DNA from: Planosporangium mesophilum
Lineage (GTDB): Bacteria > Actinomycetota > Actinomycetes > Mycobacteriales > Micromonosporaceae
Direction: 5' to 3'
NCBI RefSeq assembly: GCF_016863255.1
Contig: NZ_BOON01000006.1
Location: 124,001 to 188,000 of the forward strand
DNA length: 64,000 nt
Each line of letters opens with the position of its first letter. The stretch's first letter is position 1. The notes beneath the pieces were generated by a model. It made no database searches. It was not told where the DNA came from and saw only the letters and a program-made list of their open reading frames with translations. Of the stretch, positions 49,917 through 59,077 are shown in pieces. The position numbers and the translations under genes were made by a program.

Positions 49917-49923
49917 AGGTGCC

Positions 49924-50928
49924 GTGCAGGTGCGTGAGTGGGATCCCGTCGCCGCTCCCACCGAGGAGCTTGCGGCACTGGTCCGCACCTTCAACCTGAT
50001 CTTCGCCGCCGACGTGCCGGAGGACCCGCCGTGGCGGATGGACTCCTTCCGGGAGTACCTGGCGGTCACCATGCCCGAGGAGCGGCGCATCTGCTGGGTC
50101 GCCGAGGACGGCGACGAGCTTCTCGGGTACGCGAGCATCCTGCTCGTCGGTGACATCGCCGTACTGGAGCTGCTGGTGCGCCCGGACGCCCGCCGGGCCG
50201 GCGTCGGCACCGCCCTGCTCGCCGCCGCGGCCAGGCGCGCCGACGCCGAGGCGTACGGCTCGATCGGGGTGGAGGTGGTGGGCGACACCCCGGCCGCCGA
50301 CTTCTTCGAGGCTCAGGGCTTCCGGTGCGCCTTCGTCGAGATGCGCAACCTGCTCGACCTCTCCACCGTGAACTGGGAGCAGCTCACCGGCCTGGCGAAG
50401 GGCGTCGGGTCGGGGTACCGGATCGAGTACCACCACGGTGGGCCGCCCGAAGAGCTCCTGGACGAGTACGCCAGGGCCAAGGCGACGATGCGGCTCAACC
50501 CGGCGTACGAACTCGAGCTGCGCCCCAGCTCGTACGACAGTGAGCGGCTGCGGGCCAGCCTCGCCACGCTGCGCGCCCGGGGCCTGAAACCGTACGTCGT
50601 GCTGGCCATCCACGAGCAGTCCGGCGCGGTCGCCGGGCTGACCGAGGTGGTCGTACCGGCGCAGCGGCCGACCCGGGCCGACCAGTACGACACGGTCGTG
50701 GTGCGGACCCACCGGGGGTACGGGCTGGGCCGCGCCCTGAAGGCCCGGATGCTGACCGAGCTGCGGACCGACGAGCCGCAGCTGGAGGACGTGCAGACCT
50801 GGAACGCGGTCGGCGGCGAGGCGATGCGCCGGGTCAACGACGAGCTGGGGTTCAAGCCCAACCGGGAGTGGCGCGAGTACGAGGCGGACGTATCCGACGT
50901 GCTCCGCCGGCTGGACGCGGCGAGCTAG
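49924..50928 (+). CDS. Tandem GNAT acetyltransferase
   Basis: 334-residue protein with two GNAT domains in tandem. N-terminal half: 'ELLVRPDARRAGVGTALLAA' acetyl-CoA loop, and 'FFEAQGFRCAF'. C-terminal half: 'VVVRTHRGYGLGRALKARML' and 'MRRVNDELGFKPNREW'. The layout resembles mycothiol synthase MshD, but the surrounding genes give no pathway and these proteins acetylate varied substrates. Probably leaderless. Ends 4 bp into the convergent XRE gene. Confidence 0.87.
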   Translation: MQVREWDPVAAPTEELAALVRTFNLIFAADVPEDPPWRMDSFREYLAVTMPEERRICWVAEDGDELLGYASILLVGDIAVLELLVRPDARRAGVGTALLAAAARRADAEAYGSIGVEVVGDTPAADFFEAQGFRCAFVEMRNLLDLSTVNWEQLTGLAKGVGSGYRIEYHHGGPPEELLDEYARAKATMRLNPAYELELRPSSYDSERLRASLATLRARGLKPYVVLAIHEQSGAVAGLTEVVVPAQRPTRADQYDTVVVRTHRGYGLGRALKARMLTELRTDEPQLEDVQTWNAVGGEAMRRVNDELGFKPNREWREYEADVSDVLRRLDAAS

Positions 50929-51437
50929 GGCCAGCTGCTCGGAGGCTGCCACCAGCGCCAACGGTCGCTCCACCGGGGATCGGGCGGCTCCGGTGACGTG
51001 CGGTACTTCGCCACCCGCACCTCCCACTGGCTGCGCCGGCGCATGGCGTCGCGGAGCCGGCGGTCGCGGAAGAACGTCTCCGGCGGCCGCGCCAGCCCGT
51101 AGATGTCGGCCCACCACTCCCCCGGCTCCGGATCGGTGATGGTGTCCAGGTGCGACGGGTAGCGGCGCTCGGCGCCGTCACGCAGGTCCTCCCTGTCGAG
51201 CATCGGCGTGATCACCCTTCCGTGATCATCCACTACCAGCAGGTGCATCCCGGCCGCGTCGACCAGGCGGGAGAACAGCGCCACGCTGGCCGCCCGCGCA
51301 CCCGACTCGACCCGACCGACCGAAGACGGGGACACCCCCGCCGCCCGGGCGAGCTCCCGCTGGCTCATGTCGGCCTTCCGCCGTACCGCTCGGAGAAGAC
51401 CGGTGGTGGGGTACGGCTCGCGTTCGTTCTCGGTCAC
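50925..51437 (-). CDS. XRE-family transcriptional regulator
   Basis: 170-residue regulator with an N-terminal helix-turn-helix, 'DMSQRELARAAGVSPSSVGR' then 'VESGARAASVALFSRLVDAA', and a C-terminal domain of unknown function rich in Trp/Arg ('EWWADIYGLARPPETFF', 'RWSDRWRWWQPPSSWP'). GTG 51437 follows a GGTGGGGG ribosome-like site and gives the homologue length; target unknown. Convergent with the GNAT gene by a 4-bp overlap. Confidence 0.85.
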   Translation of the reverse strand: MTENEREPYPTTGLLRAVRRKADMSQRELARAAGVSPSSVGRVESGARAASVALFSRLVDAAGMHLLVVDDHGRVITPMLDREDLRDGAERRYPSHLDTITDPEPGEWWADIYGLARPPETFFRDRRLRDAMRRRSQWEVRVAKYRTSPEPPDPRWSDRWRWWQPPSSWP

Positions 51438-51604
51438 GCCCCCACCCTGGCCGGATCGGCCCGCTCGGCGCAGCCCCGCTCCGTCAGCTGTGGACAAGCT
51501 GTGGATAAGCGCTGCGAAAGAGCCGAGCGCTCGACCGGGCTAGCATGCGGTTCCGCCTCCGTCCGCGCGCGGCCCAGGGCGCGCGCGACCCAGGGCGCGC
51601 CCGA

Positions 51605-52576
51605 TCAGGCGCCGACGGTCTCCCGCCGCCGTACCCGGGGCAGAACCTCCTTGGCGTACAGGTCGCACAGCTCGCGGTAGTGCGGGCCGATGTTCGCCAC
51701 GTACACCTCGTCGTAGCCGGCCTCCTGGTACTTCTGGATCATGTCCAGTTGCCGGGCGGGGTCGGGGCCGATCGCGAACGACTCCTTGAGCATCTCCGGC
51801 TTGACCAGTTCGCTCGCCTGCTCGAAGTGGCGGGGCGACGGCAGCACCTGGGCCAGCTCGCCGGGGAGCCCCTCGTTGCGCCACTTCTCGTGCGCGATCC
51901 GCAGGGCTTCGTCCTCGCTCTGCGCGTAGCAGGCCTTGAAGCCGCCCTGCACCACCTTGCCGTCGCCGCCCTGCTCACGGAATTGGCGTACCTTGTCGGC
52001 GTCGGGCATCACACAGATGAACCCGTCGCCGATACGGGCGGCCAGTTCGATCGACTTCTTCCCGAAGCCGGAGACGTAGATCTTGGGGGGCTCGTCGGGC
52101 AACGTGTAGATCCTGGCCTGCTCGACCTGGTAGTGCTCGCCGTAGTGGTTGACGAACTTGCCCCGCCACAGCTCACGGATCACCTCGACGGCCTCTTCGA
52201 GCATGTCCAGGCGCATCGCGGCCGACGGCCACGGGTCGCCGAGGATGTGCTCGTTGAGGGCCTCGCCGCTGCCCACACCGAGAGTGAAGCGACCGCCGGT
52301 CAGGACACCGCTGGTCGCCGCCGCCTGGGCGATGATCGCCGGGTGGATGCGGACGGTCGGCGCGGTCACCGCCGTGGTGATCGGCAACGAGCAGACCTGG
52401 CTGATCGCGCCGATCATCGACCAGACGAAGGGGCTCTCGCCCTGCTCCTCCAGCCAGGGATGGAAGTGGTCGGAGATCCAGAGCGCCTCGAAGCCGGCCT
52501 GCTCCGCCGCCTTGGCCTGCTCGACCAGCTCAGCCGGTCCGTACTCTTCGCACGACAGGAAGTATCCGATTCTCAT
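51605..52576 (-). CDS. F420-dependent LLM-class oxidoreductase
   Basis: 323-residue luciferase-like monooxygenase fold enzyme of the F420-dependent group (F420 glucose-6-phosphate dehydrogenase relatives). Seen: 'RIGYFLSCEEYGPAELVEQA', 'ALWISDHFHPWLEEQGESPF', 'VTAPTVRIHPAIIAQAAATS', 'GRFTLGVGSGEALNEHILGD'. Hydride would go to or from coenzyme F420; substrate unknown. ATG 52576 places the strand-1 motif at the N terminus. Sits downstream of hemB by 26 bp on the same strand, so it may be cotranscribed with the haem genes. Confidence 0.9.
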   Translation of the reverse strand: MRIGYFLSCEEYGPAELVEQAKAAEQAGFEALWISDHFHPWLEEQGESPFVWSMIGAISQVCSLPITTAVTAPTVRIHPAIIAQAAATSGVLTGGRFTLGVGSGEALNEHILGDPWPSAAMRLDMLEEAVEVIRELWRGKFVNHYGEHYQVEQARIYTLPDEPPKIYVSGFGKKSIELAARIGDGFICVMPDADKVRQFREQGGDGKVVQGGFKACYAQSEDEALRIAHEKWRNEGLPGELAQVLPSPRHFEQASELVKPEMLKESFAIGPDPARQLDMIQKYQEAGYDEVYVANIGPHYRELCDLYAKEVLPRVRRRETVGA

Positions 52577-52602
52577 GTATGTCGGATACCCGGTCGCTGC
52601 GG

Positions 52603-53583
52603 TCAGTACCCCTTGCGCAGCAACTGTGCCGCCTCGACGGCCCAGTACGTGAGGATGATCTGCGCACCGGCCCGACGGATCGACGTGAGCTGCTCCAGGA
52701 TGGCCCGCTCCCGGTCGATCCAGCCGTTGGCTGCGGCCGCCTCGACCATCGCGTACTCGCCCGAGATCTGGTACGCGGCCACCGGCACGTCGACCTCGGC
52801 GGCGACCGCGGAGATCACGTCGAGGTACGGCAGGGCCGGCTTGACCATCACCATGTCGGCGCCCTCGGCGATGTCGAGCGCGACCTCGCGCAGCGCCTCC
52901 CGCAGGTTCGCGGGGTCCTGCTGGTAGCTCTTGCGATCGCCCTCCAGCGTCGACTCGACGGCCTCGCGGAACGGGCCGTAGAACGCGGAGGCGTACTTGA
53001 CCGCGTAGGCCAGCACAGCGGTGTCGGTGTGACCGGCCTCTTCGAGCGCCTCGCGGATCACTCCGATCTGGCCGTCCATCATCCCGGACGGGCCGAGCAC
53101 GTGCGCACCGGCCTCGGCCTGCGCCAGCGCCATGTCGGCGTACCGGCGGAGGGTCGCGTCGTTGTCGACCTCGCCGTCGGGCGTAAGCACGCCACAGTGC
53201 CCGTGCGAGGTGAACTCGTCCAGGCACAGGTCGCTCATCACCACGGTGGCGTCGCCGACCTCGCTGACCACGTCGCGGATGGCGGCGTTCAGGATGCCGT
53301 CCGGGTCGGTACCGGCGGAGCCGCACTCGTCGCGGGTGGCCGGGACGCCGAAGAGCATCAGGCCGCCGATGCCGGCCTGTACCGCCTCGACGGCGGCCTT
53401 GCGCAGCGAGTCACGGGAGTGCTGGACCACGCCGGGCAGCGAGGAGATCGGGCGCGGCCCGGTCAGGCCCTCGCGTACGAACATGGGGAGCACCAGTTCG
53501 GCGGGGGCCGGACGGGTCTCGGCGACGAGCCGGCGGATAGCGGGGGTGCGACGCAGGCGCCGCGGGCGAACTGCGGGGAACAT
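52603..53583 (-). CDS. hemB: Delta-aminolevulinic acid dehydratase
   Basis: 326-residue HemB, which condenses two 5-aminolevulinate into porphobilinogen. Seen: '[20 protein letters not shown]', '[17 protein letters not shown]' (zinc or Mg-site cysteine cluster is partial), catalytic Lys in '[19 protein letters not shown]', and '[14 protein letters not shown]' Schiff-base Lys. GGAGG lies 8 nt before ATG 53583. Last gene of the rex-hemA-hemC-hemD-hemB operon, behind a hairpin. Confidence 0.96.
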   Translation of the reverse strand: MFPAVRPRRLRRTPAIRRLVAETRPAPAELVLPMFVREGLTGPRPISSLPGVVQHSRDSLRKAAVEAVQAGIGGLMLFGVPATRDECGSAGTDPDGILNAAIRDVVSEVGDATVVMSDLCLDEFTSHGHCGVLTPDGEVDNDATLRRYADMALAQAEAGAHVLGPSGMMDGQIGVIREALEEAGHTDTAVLAYAVKYASAFYGPFREAVESTLEGDRKSYQQDPANLREALREVALDIAEGADMVMVKPALPYLDVISAVAAEVDVPVAAYQISGEYAMVEAAAANGWIDRERAILEQLTSIRRAGAQIILTYWAVEAAQLLRKGY

Positions 53584-53605
53584 GTGTACTACCTCCGATC
53601 TCGGG

Positions 53606-53635
53606 CACCTGGCGGGCCTGTCACCCCGCCAGGTG
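53606..53635 (-). terminator. Hairpin between hemD and hemB
   Basis: Perfect 11-bp stem CACCTGGCGGG/CCCGCCAGGTG with an 8-nt loop, in the 74-bp hemD-hemB gap. May terminate part of the transcripts or stabilise the upstream mRNA end. Confidence 0.55.
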
Positions 53636-53657
53636 TCCAAGATCCATGAAGAGACGA

Positions 53658-55241
53658 CTAGCGATACCGTAGCGCGGTCGGGCCCTGCACCTTGGACCCG
53701 CGGCGCTGCTTGGCCGGCATGGCGGCCAGCTTCTCGCGCAGCTCGATCGCGTACTGCGCAAGCGCCTCCACCAGGTCCGGGACGCTCGCGTGCTGCGGCC
53801 GGACGTCGACGCGCAGCCCGAACTCGGTCGCGGTCTCGGCCGTCTTCGGTCCGATGACCGACACCACGGTGCGGGCGTGCGGCTTGCCGGCGATGCCGAC
53901 CAGGTTGCGCACGGTCGAGGACGACGTGAAGAGCACGGCGTCGAAGCCGCCCGACTTGATGGCGTCGCGGATCTCGGCCGGCGGCGGCGCGGCCCGGACG
54001 GTCCGGTACGCCGTGACGTCGTCGACCTCCCAGCCGAGGTCGGTCAGGCCGGCGGCCAGGGTTTCGGTGGCGATGTCGGCGCGCGGCAAGAGGATCCGCC
54101 CGACCGGGTCGAGCACCTCGTCGTGCGGGGAGAACTCCGCCAGCAGCCCCTCGGACGACTGCTCGCCGGACGGGATCAGCTCCGGCTGTACACCGAACGC
54201 GCGTACCGCTTCGGCGGTCGCCTCACCGATACACGCGATCTTCACGCCGCCGAAGTGGCGGGCGTCGAGGCCGTGCTCGGCGAACTTCTCCCACACCGCA
54301 CGGACGGCGTTGGTGGAGGTGAAGACGACCCAGGCGTACCGGCCGTCGACCAGCCCCTTGATCGCCCGCTCCATCTGGGCCGGGGTGCGCGGCGGCTCGA
54401 CCGCGATCGTCGGCACCTCGCACGGGATCGCCCCGTACGCGCGCAGCCGCTCGCTCATCGCGCCGGCCTGCTCCTTGGTACGCGGGACGAGCACCTTCCA
54501 GCCGTACAGCGGCCGGTTCTCCCACCAGCCGAGCTTGTCACGGTGGGTGACGCCCTCGCCGAGGCTGACCACGATGCGGCCGGCGAAGCCGATCACGGCG
54601 GTCACCATGCTGTCCACACTGGACGACGTCGTGTACTGCGTGTCGCCGGTGCCCTCGCCGGTCACCGCCACCGGCGTGCCCGGGTCGACCCCGGCGGCCA
54701 GCAGCCCGTCCCGGACCGTGGCCAGGTCACCGGCGTCGATCGCGAGCGCCGCGGACGAGCCGCGGGCCAGGGCTGCGGCGATCGGCTCGAAGTCGAGGGT
54801 GTGCACGTCGTCGACGTCGGCGACGGTGCGCACGCCGGGCAGCGGCACACCGGCGTAGGTGGCCACGCCGGCGGCGGCGCCGATGCCGGGCACGACCTCG
54901 AACGGCACGTTGGTACGGGCGACCGCCTGCACCTCCTTGACCACCGAGTCGTGGCCGAGCGGGTCACCGCCGACGAGGTGTACAGCCTTCAACCCGGAGC
55001 GGGCCGCCGAGAGCAGCACCTTGGCGACGTCGCCCGAGGCCCCCTCGGCCGGCGAGAACTCCGTCTCGGGTGCCGCGTCCGCCTTGATCGCCTCGAGCAT
55101 GGACTCGGGGACGCGGCGGTCGTACACGATGTGGTCGGCGGTCGTCAGCGCGTCGTACGCCCGACGGGTGAGCAGGCCGGGGTCACCCGGGCCGGCACCC
55201 ACGAACACGACGCGGCCTGCGTTCTTACGGGTACGGGTCAT
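53658..55241 (-). CDS. hemD: Uroporphyrinogen-III synthase fused to SUMT-like domain
   Basis: 527-residue fusion. N-terminal part (about 1-245) has the uroporphyrinogen-III methyltransferase fold ('[20 protein letters not shown]'), but where active enzymes continue after GGDP with a phenylalanine-glycine-rich loop this one reads '[14 protein letters not shown]'; methyltransferase activity is doubtful. C-terminal part (260-515) is HemD: '[20 protein letters not shown]', '[17 protein letters not shown]', '[15 protein letters not shown]', the enzyme that closes the uroporphyrinogen III ring. ATGA overlap with hemC. Same fusion occurs in other actinomycetes. Confidence 0.93.
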   Translation of the reverse strand: MTRTRKNAGRVVFVGAGPGDPGLLTRRAYDALTTADHIVYDRRVPESMLEAIKADAAPETEFSPAEGASGDVAKVLLSAARSGLKAVHLVGGDPLGHDSVVKEVQAVARTNVPFEVVPGIGAAAGVATYAGVPLPGVRTVADVDDVHTLDFEPIAAALARGSSAALAIDAGDLATVRDGLLAAGVDPGTPVAVTGEGTGDTQYTTSSSVDSMVTAVIGFAGRIVVSLGEGVTHRDKLGWWENRPLYGWKVLVPRTKEQAGAMSERLRAYGAIPCEVPTIAVEPPRTPAQMERAIKGLVDGRYAWVVFTSTNAVRAVWEKFAEHGLDARHFGGVKIACIGEATAEAVRAFGVQPELIPSGEQSSEGLLAEFSPHDEVLDPVGRILLPRADIATETLAAGLTDLGWEVDDVTAYRTVRAAPPPAEIRDAIKSGGFDAVLFTSSSTVRNLVGIAGKPHARTVVSVIGPKTAETATEFGLRVDVRPQHASVPDLVEALAQYAIELREKLAAMPAKQRRGSKVQGPTALRYR

Positions 55242-56212
55242 GCTGTACTCCCCAGTACAGAGTCAGCGCCTTCAGCGAGCAGGTCGGTGGCGAGCAGCCT
55301 GCCGACCTGTCCGGCCTCGGCGAGCGTTCCGGTACGCGACAGCCGGACGCCGAAGCGACCGTCCGGACTGAACACCGCACCGCGCAAGTAGATCTCCAGA
55401 CCGCTATCGCCTTCGGCGATCTCGGCCAGAGCGGCGACCGGCGCGGAGCAACCGGCCTCCAATTGAGCGAGCAGAGCGCGCTCGGCCGTCACCGCGGCGC
55501 GAGTGCCCGGGTCGTCGAGTGCGGCGAGCAGCTCGATCAGCTCGTCGTCGTCTTCCCGGCACTCCACGGCCAGCGCTCCCTGGGCGGGGGCGGGCAGCAT
55601 GAGCATCGGGTCGAGGATCTCGGTCGCCTCAGCCGCCCGACCGAGCCGCGAGAGACCGGCACGGGCCAGAATCACGCCGTCAAGCTCACCCTGGGCGACT
55701 TTACGCAACCGAGTGTCAACATTACCTCGAATTGGAACGCATTTCAGATTTCGCCCGAGAGCGGCGATCTGGGCGATACGGCGGATCGCGCCGGTACCGA
55801 TCCTGGCGCCTTCGGACAGTTCGGTCAGGGTCAGCCCGTCCCGGGCCACCAGTGCGTCGCGCGGGTCCTCGCGCGGCGGTACGGCGGCAATACACAGGCC
55901 ATCCCCGAAGGTCCGGGGCGTGGTGGAGCCCCTCGGGCCGGGGCCCTCCTGCGCGGACGTCGGCAGGTCCTTGTAGGAGTGCACGGCGAAGTCGATCTCT
56001 TTCGCCGCGAGCGCGTCGCGCAACGCGCTGACGAACACGCCGACGCCCAGGTTGGCGATCGGTGCGCTGGACCGGTCGCCGGCCGTGCTGATCTCCACCA
56101 GCTCGACCTCGCGCCCGGTCTTGGCCCGGACGGCGGCGGCGACCAGGCCCGACTGGGCCATCGCCAGCGCGCTTCCGCGGGTACCGAGCCTCAGCTTTCC
56201 GTACACGGTCAC
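55238..56212 (-). CDS. hemC: Porphobilinogen deaminase
   Basis: 324-residue HemC (hydroxymethylbilane synthase), which joins four porphobilinogen units on a dipyrromethane cofactor. Seen: 'LRLGTRGSALAMAQSGLVAA', 'DFAVHSYKDLPTSAQEGPGP', 'RGNVDTRLRKVAQGELDGVI', and the cofactor Cys in 'LAQLEAGCSAPVAALAEI'. GTG 56212; overlaps hemD by 4 bp. The gap to hemA carries a 70-bp REP-like repeat, which forms its leader. Confidence 0.95.
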   Translation of the reverse strand: MTVYGKLRLGTRGSALAMAQSGLVAAAVRAKTGREVELVEISTAGDRSSAPIANLGVGVFVSALRDALAAKEIDFAVHSYKDLPTSAQEGPGPRGSTTPRTFGDGLCIAAVPPREDPRDALVARDGLTLTELSEGARIGTGAIRRIAQIAALGRNLKCVPIRGNVDTRLRKVAQGELDGVILARAGLSRLGRAAEATEILDPMLMLPAPAQGALAVECREDDDELIELLAALDDPGTRAAVTAERALLAQLEAGCSAPVAALAEIAEGDSGLEIYLRGAVFSPDGRFGVRLSRTGTLAEAGQVGRLLATDLLAEGADSVLGSTA

Positions 56213-56285
56213 GCCACCGCCTCGCTTCGCTCGGCGGTGCGCTCCCGGCGGACTGAGTTCATGATTCGCTCGCTGCGCTCGCTCA
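56213..56285. repeat. REP-like GAGCGAGCGCAGCGAGCGAA repeat
   Basis: The hemA-hemC gap reads, on the minus strand, as GAGCGAGCGCAGCGAGCGAA followed by a second GAGCGAAGCGAGG block. Both are made of GAGCG/CGCTC palindromic units. I recall near-identical sequence as a dispersed intergenic repeat in Micromonosporaceae. It overlaps the hemA stop and supplies the hemC ribosome region (GAGGCGG). Confidence 0.6.
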
Positions 56286-57695
56286 TGACTCCTCCGGCCC
56301 GGAGACGGCGACCTCGCACGCCCCCACCGGGTCGATGCCCTGCGGGATCTCCAGCCCGAACAGGGCACGCAGCGCGGCCGCGTACGACTCACCGCCCGGC
56401 TCGGCGGCGAGCTGACGGACCCGTACCGACGGCAGGTGCAGCAGCCGCTGCACCACCCGGTGCACCGCGTGCGCCACGTCGTCGCGCTGTTCGTCGGTGA
56501 GGTCGGGGCGGCGCTGGCGCAGCCGGCGCATTTCGGCCGCGACCACCTCGTCGGCGCGGGCCCGCAGCGCGGCGACCGTCGGCGCCACGTCGGAGCTGCG
56601 CTGCCAGGTACGGAACGCCTCCACCTCGTCGCCCACGATCGTCTCGGCGGCGCGTATGTCGGTGTCGGCCGGCAGCCCGAGCCGCTGGCCTTCCGGCAGC
56701 GCGACGTCCCGGGCGACGCCGATGACCTCGGCGGCCTCATCCGAGCGCTCGTCTGCGGCCAGGCCGAGGCGTTCGAGGTCGACCAGGATCACGCCGGGCA
56801 GGTCGGCGACGCCGGGGGCGACGTCGCGGGGTACCGCCAGGTCGAGCACGAGCAGCGGCCGCGCGGCCGGACGCCGGGCGGCGGCCAGCACCTCGGGGGT
56901 GAGTACCGGCTCGGGCGAGGCGGTGGCGCAGACCACCACGTCGACGCGGGCGAGAGCGGAGGCGAGGTCGTCGAACGGCACCGCCTCGGCGTCGTAGTTG
57001 GCGGCGAGGCGCTGCGCCCGGGCCGCGCCGCGGTTGGCGACGTAGAGGCGGCCCGCGCCGGCCCGGCGCAGCGTCGCCAGGGAGAGCGCGCCCATCGCGC
57101 CCGCGCCGATCACCAGCACGTCCGCCGACGCCTCCGGCGGGAAGGTCTCGGTCTGCGCGCCGTACAGGCTCGACAGGCCGAGCCCCAGGGCGGCCGTGAC
57201 GACGCTCTGGCCGGCCCGGTCGATCGCGGTCTCGGCGTGCGCGCGCTTGCCCACGCGCAGCGCCTGCTGTGCCAGTTCGTGCAGCAGCCGGCCGGCGGTG
57301 CCGTGCTCGGTCGCGACGGTGTACGCGTCGCGCAGCTGGCCGAGGATCTGCGCCTCACCGACGACCATGGAGTCCAGCCCGGCCGCCACCCGGAAAGCGT
57401 GCCGGACGGCGTCCGCCTCGTAGCTGACGTACAGGTGGGGAGCCAGGTCCGCGACCGCGCAGCCGGCCCGCTCGGCGAGCACCGCGCCGATGTCGGCGAG
57501 GCCGCCGTGGAACGCCGAGACCGCCGCATACACCTCGACCCGGTTGCAGGTCGAGAGCACGAGAGCCTCGCCGACGAACTCCTGGGCGAGCAGTCGGTTG
57601 AGCAGTTCGGGGGTCTGGTCGGGCGTCACCGCCAGCCGCTCCAGCAGGGCGACCCCCGCGGTGCGGTGCGAAACTCCGACGACAAGCAGGTTCAC
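56283..57695 (-). CDS. hemA: Glutamyl-tRNA reductase
   Basis: 470-residue HemA, first committed step of C5-pathway tetrapyrrole synthesis (glutamyl-tRNA to glutamate-1-semialdehyde with NADPH). Seen: 'LLVVGVSHRTAGVALLERLA', catalytic Cys in 'VLSTCNRVEVYAAVSAFHGG', 'VVGEAQILGQLRDAYTVATE', NADPH loop 'VLVIGAGAMGALSLATLRRA'. GTGA overlap with rex. Size within family range, C-terminal dimer arm present. Confidence 0.95.
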   Translation of the reverse strand: MNLLVVGVSHRTAGVALLERLAVTPDQTPELLNRLLAQEFVGEALVLSTCNRVEVYAAVSAFHGGLADIGAVLAERAGCAVADLAPHLYVSYEADAVRHAFRVAAGLDSMVVGEAQILGQLRDAYTVATEHGTAGRLLHELAQQALRVGKRAHAETAIDRAGQSVVTAALGLGLSSLYGAQTETFPPEASADVLVIGAGAMGALSLATLRRAGAGRLYVANRGAARAQRLAANYDAEAVPFDDLASALARVDVVVCATASPEPVLTPEVLAAARRPAARPLLVLDLAVPRDVAPGVADLPGVILVDLERLGLAADERSDEAAEVIGVARDVALPEGQRLGLPADTDIRAAETIVGDEVEAFRTWQRSSDVAPTVAALRARADEVVAAEMRRLRQRRPDLTDEQRDDVAHAVHRVVQRLLHLPSVRVRQLAAEPGGESYAAALRALFGLEIPQGIDPVGACEVAVSGPEES

Positions 57696-58447
57696 GTAGC
57701 GAGCGCCTCCCCATTGAGCGCTGGGCGGATCTTCACCCGGCCATTGGCCGGGTGCGACGGCAGGGTGGTCAACGCGGACTTGCGGTGCTCGTGGAACGAC
57801 AGGATCTGCAGCTCGACCGCGAGATCGACCTTTCGCACATCCACCCCGTCGGGCACGGACAACACGCACGGCGCGAAGTTCAAAATGCTGGTCACACCGG
57901 CGGCCACCAGCTGGTCGGCGACCTGCTGGGCGGCCTCCGCCGGCGTGGCGATGACCGCGATGGAGATCGCCTCGGCGGCCACCACCTCGGGCAGGCGGCG
58001 GATGTCGTGCACCGGCAGGCCGTTGATCTGCTCGCCGACCCGACCGGGGTCGGCGTCGAACAGCGCGGCGATGCGGAACCCTCGGGTGCCGAACCCGCCG
58101 TAGCCGGCCAGTGCATGACCAAGGTTACCGACACCGACGAGCGCGACGGTCCGTCGCTGGGTGAGGCCGAGGACGTGCTCGATCTGGGCGATCAGCAGCG
58201 CCACGTCGTAGCCGACCCCCCGGGTGCCGTACGAACCCAGGTGGGACAGGTCCTTGCGCAGCTTCGCCGAGTTGACCCCGGCAGCGGCCGCGAGACCCTC
58301 GCTGGACACGGTGTCGAACCCGGTCTCCGCGAGGTGGTGCAGGGCACGGAGGTACTCCGGCAGCCGGGCGACGGTGGCTTCGGGAAGATCCGGAAAGCCG
58401 GCCCCGTCCGGGGCACCGGCGGCTTGCCCGTTGCGCTGCTGGCTCAT
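57692..58447 (-). CDS. rex: Redox-sensing repressor Rex
   Basis: 251-residue Rex, an NADH/NAD+-sensing repressor. Seen: winged-helix 'VSSEGLAAAAGVNSAKLRKD' and 'LSHLGSYGTRGVGYDV', Rossmann loop 'VALVGVGNLGHALAGYGGFG', 'FRIAALFDADPGRVGEQING', and 'VPDGVDVRKVDLAVELQIL'. When NADH rises Rex leaves DNA. First gene of the haem operon; a Rex-type operator and its promoter lie upstream. The order rex-hemA-hemC-hemD-hemB matches Streptomyces (SCO3320 region). Confidence 0.96.
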   Translation of the reverse strand: MSQQRNGQAAGAPDGAGFPDLPEATVARLPEYLRALHHLAETGFDTVSSEGLAAAAGVNSAKLRKDLSHLGSYGTRGVGYDVALLIAQIEHVLGLTQRRTVALVGVGNLGHALAGYGGFGTRGFRIAALFDADPGRVGEQINGLPVHDIRRLPEVVAAEAISIAVIATPAEAAQQVADQLVAAGVTSILNFAPCVLSVPDGVDVRKVDLAVELQILSFHEHRKSALTTLPSHPANGRVKIRPALNGEALAT

Positions 58448-58819
58448 CTGACTCCGAGACGTCGAACGTACTGGGACCCCTTGTGCCCAGCCGGGAACGG
58501 CTGTGCTATCAGGCTCGACGTCGTAACAGAGTAGGCGTTTGTGAACGTACGCACAAACTCACGATCTTGAAGAAGTCCGTGGTCAGCGCCCACCCGCCGA
58601 GCGTCACAGCCCGAGATATGCCCCCGCGGCACGGTGTGCCATTCATTCTCGACCTCGCAATGCGGCGGGTGGGCGCCGGGGACGATTATTACGCAATTCC
58701 GACTTATCCCCGTTCAACTTGCCGAAATTGCTCCGTTGCTTCTGCGGCGGTCCGAAGCGCTGGTGGGGCTGGCCTGACCTCGAAAAGGCAGGTCGGCGGG
58801 GTGGAGGCGAACGGCTCCG
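58448..58819. other. Rex promoter region and gap to small membrane ORF
   Basis: 372 bp between rex and the 85-residue ORF. It holds the Rex operator and promoter near 58528-58556, an AT-rich patch at about 58680-58740, and no gene, RNA or repeat that I can support. Minus-strand frames here lack protein-like composition. Confidence 0.45.
58528..58556 (-). promoter_or_regulatory. rex promoter overlapped by Rex operator
   Basis: On the minus strand TTGTGC (58556-58551), 17 nt, TACTCT (58533-58528) form a good -35/-10 pair. The operator TTGTGAACGTACGCACAA (58539-58556) covers the -35 and spacer, near the Rex consensus TGTGAAC-N3-TTCACA. Autorepression is expected. The leader to the rex ATG is about 75 nt. 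Confidence 0.72.
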
Positions 58820-59077
58820 CTGCCGAGCGCTTTCGACGCGACGACCACGACGCATCCAGCCCTGCACGCCGCCGCCGAACCGCCGGCCATCCGCCGCCTG
58901 TTACGCCGACCCGGGATCGACCCGGCCTGTCTGCTCACCGGATTCCCACCGGCCCTGATCGGATTCGTGGTGCTCATCACGGGCTTCGCGATGGGCGTGG
59001 CCGCCAGGCTCGGCCTGATCCCCGACGACGAGCAGCACCGCCGGGTACTGGCCGAGCCGGCCTACCTGCGGGCCTGA
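58820..59077 (+). CDS. 85-residue membrane ORF without a standard start
   Basis: Frame ending 'RRVLAEPAYLRA', with a hydrophobic helix 'LIGFVVLITGFAMGVAARLG' and a soluble N part 'THPALHAAAEPPAIRRLLRR'. Composition and helix look genuine, but no ATG, GTG or TTG lies between the upstream stop (about 58776) and the helix. CTG 58820 is the best candidate, with GGAGG 13 nt before it; a sequencing frameshift joining the GTG at 58801 is the other option. Contains one TTA codon (58901). Overlaps the convergent HAD stop by 16 bp. Confidence 0.55.
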   Translation: MPSAFDATTTTHPALHAAAEPPAIRRLLRRPGIDPACLLTGFPPALIGFVVLITGFAMGVAARLGLIPDDEQHRRVLAEPAYLRA

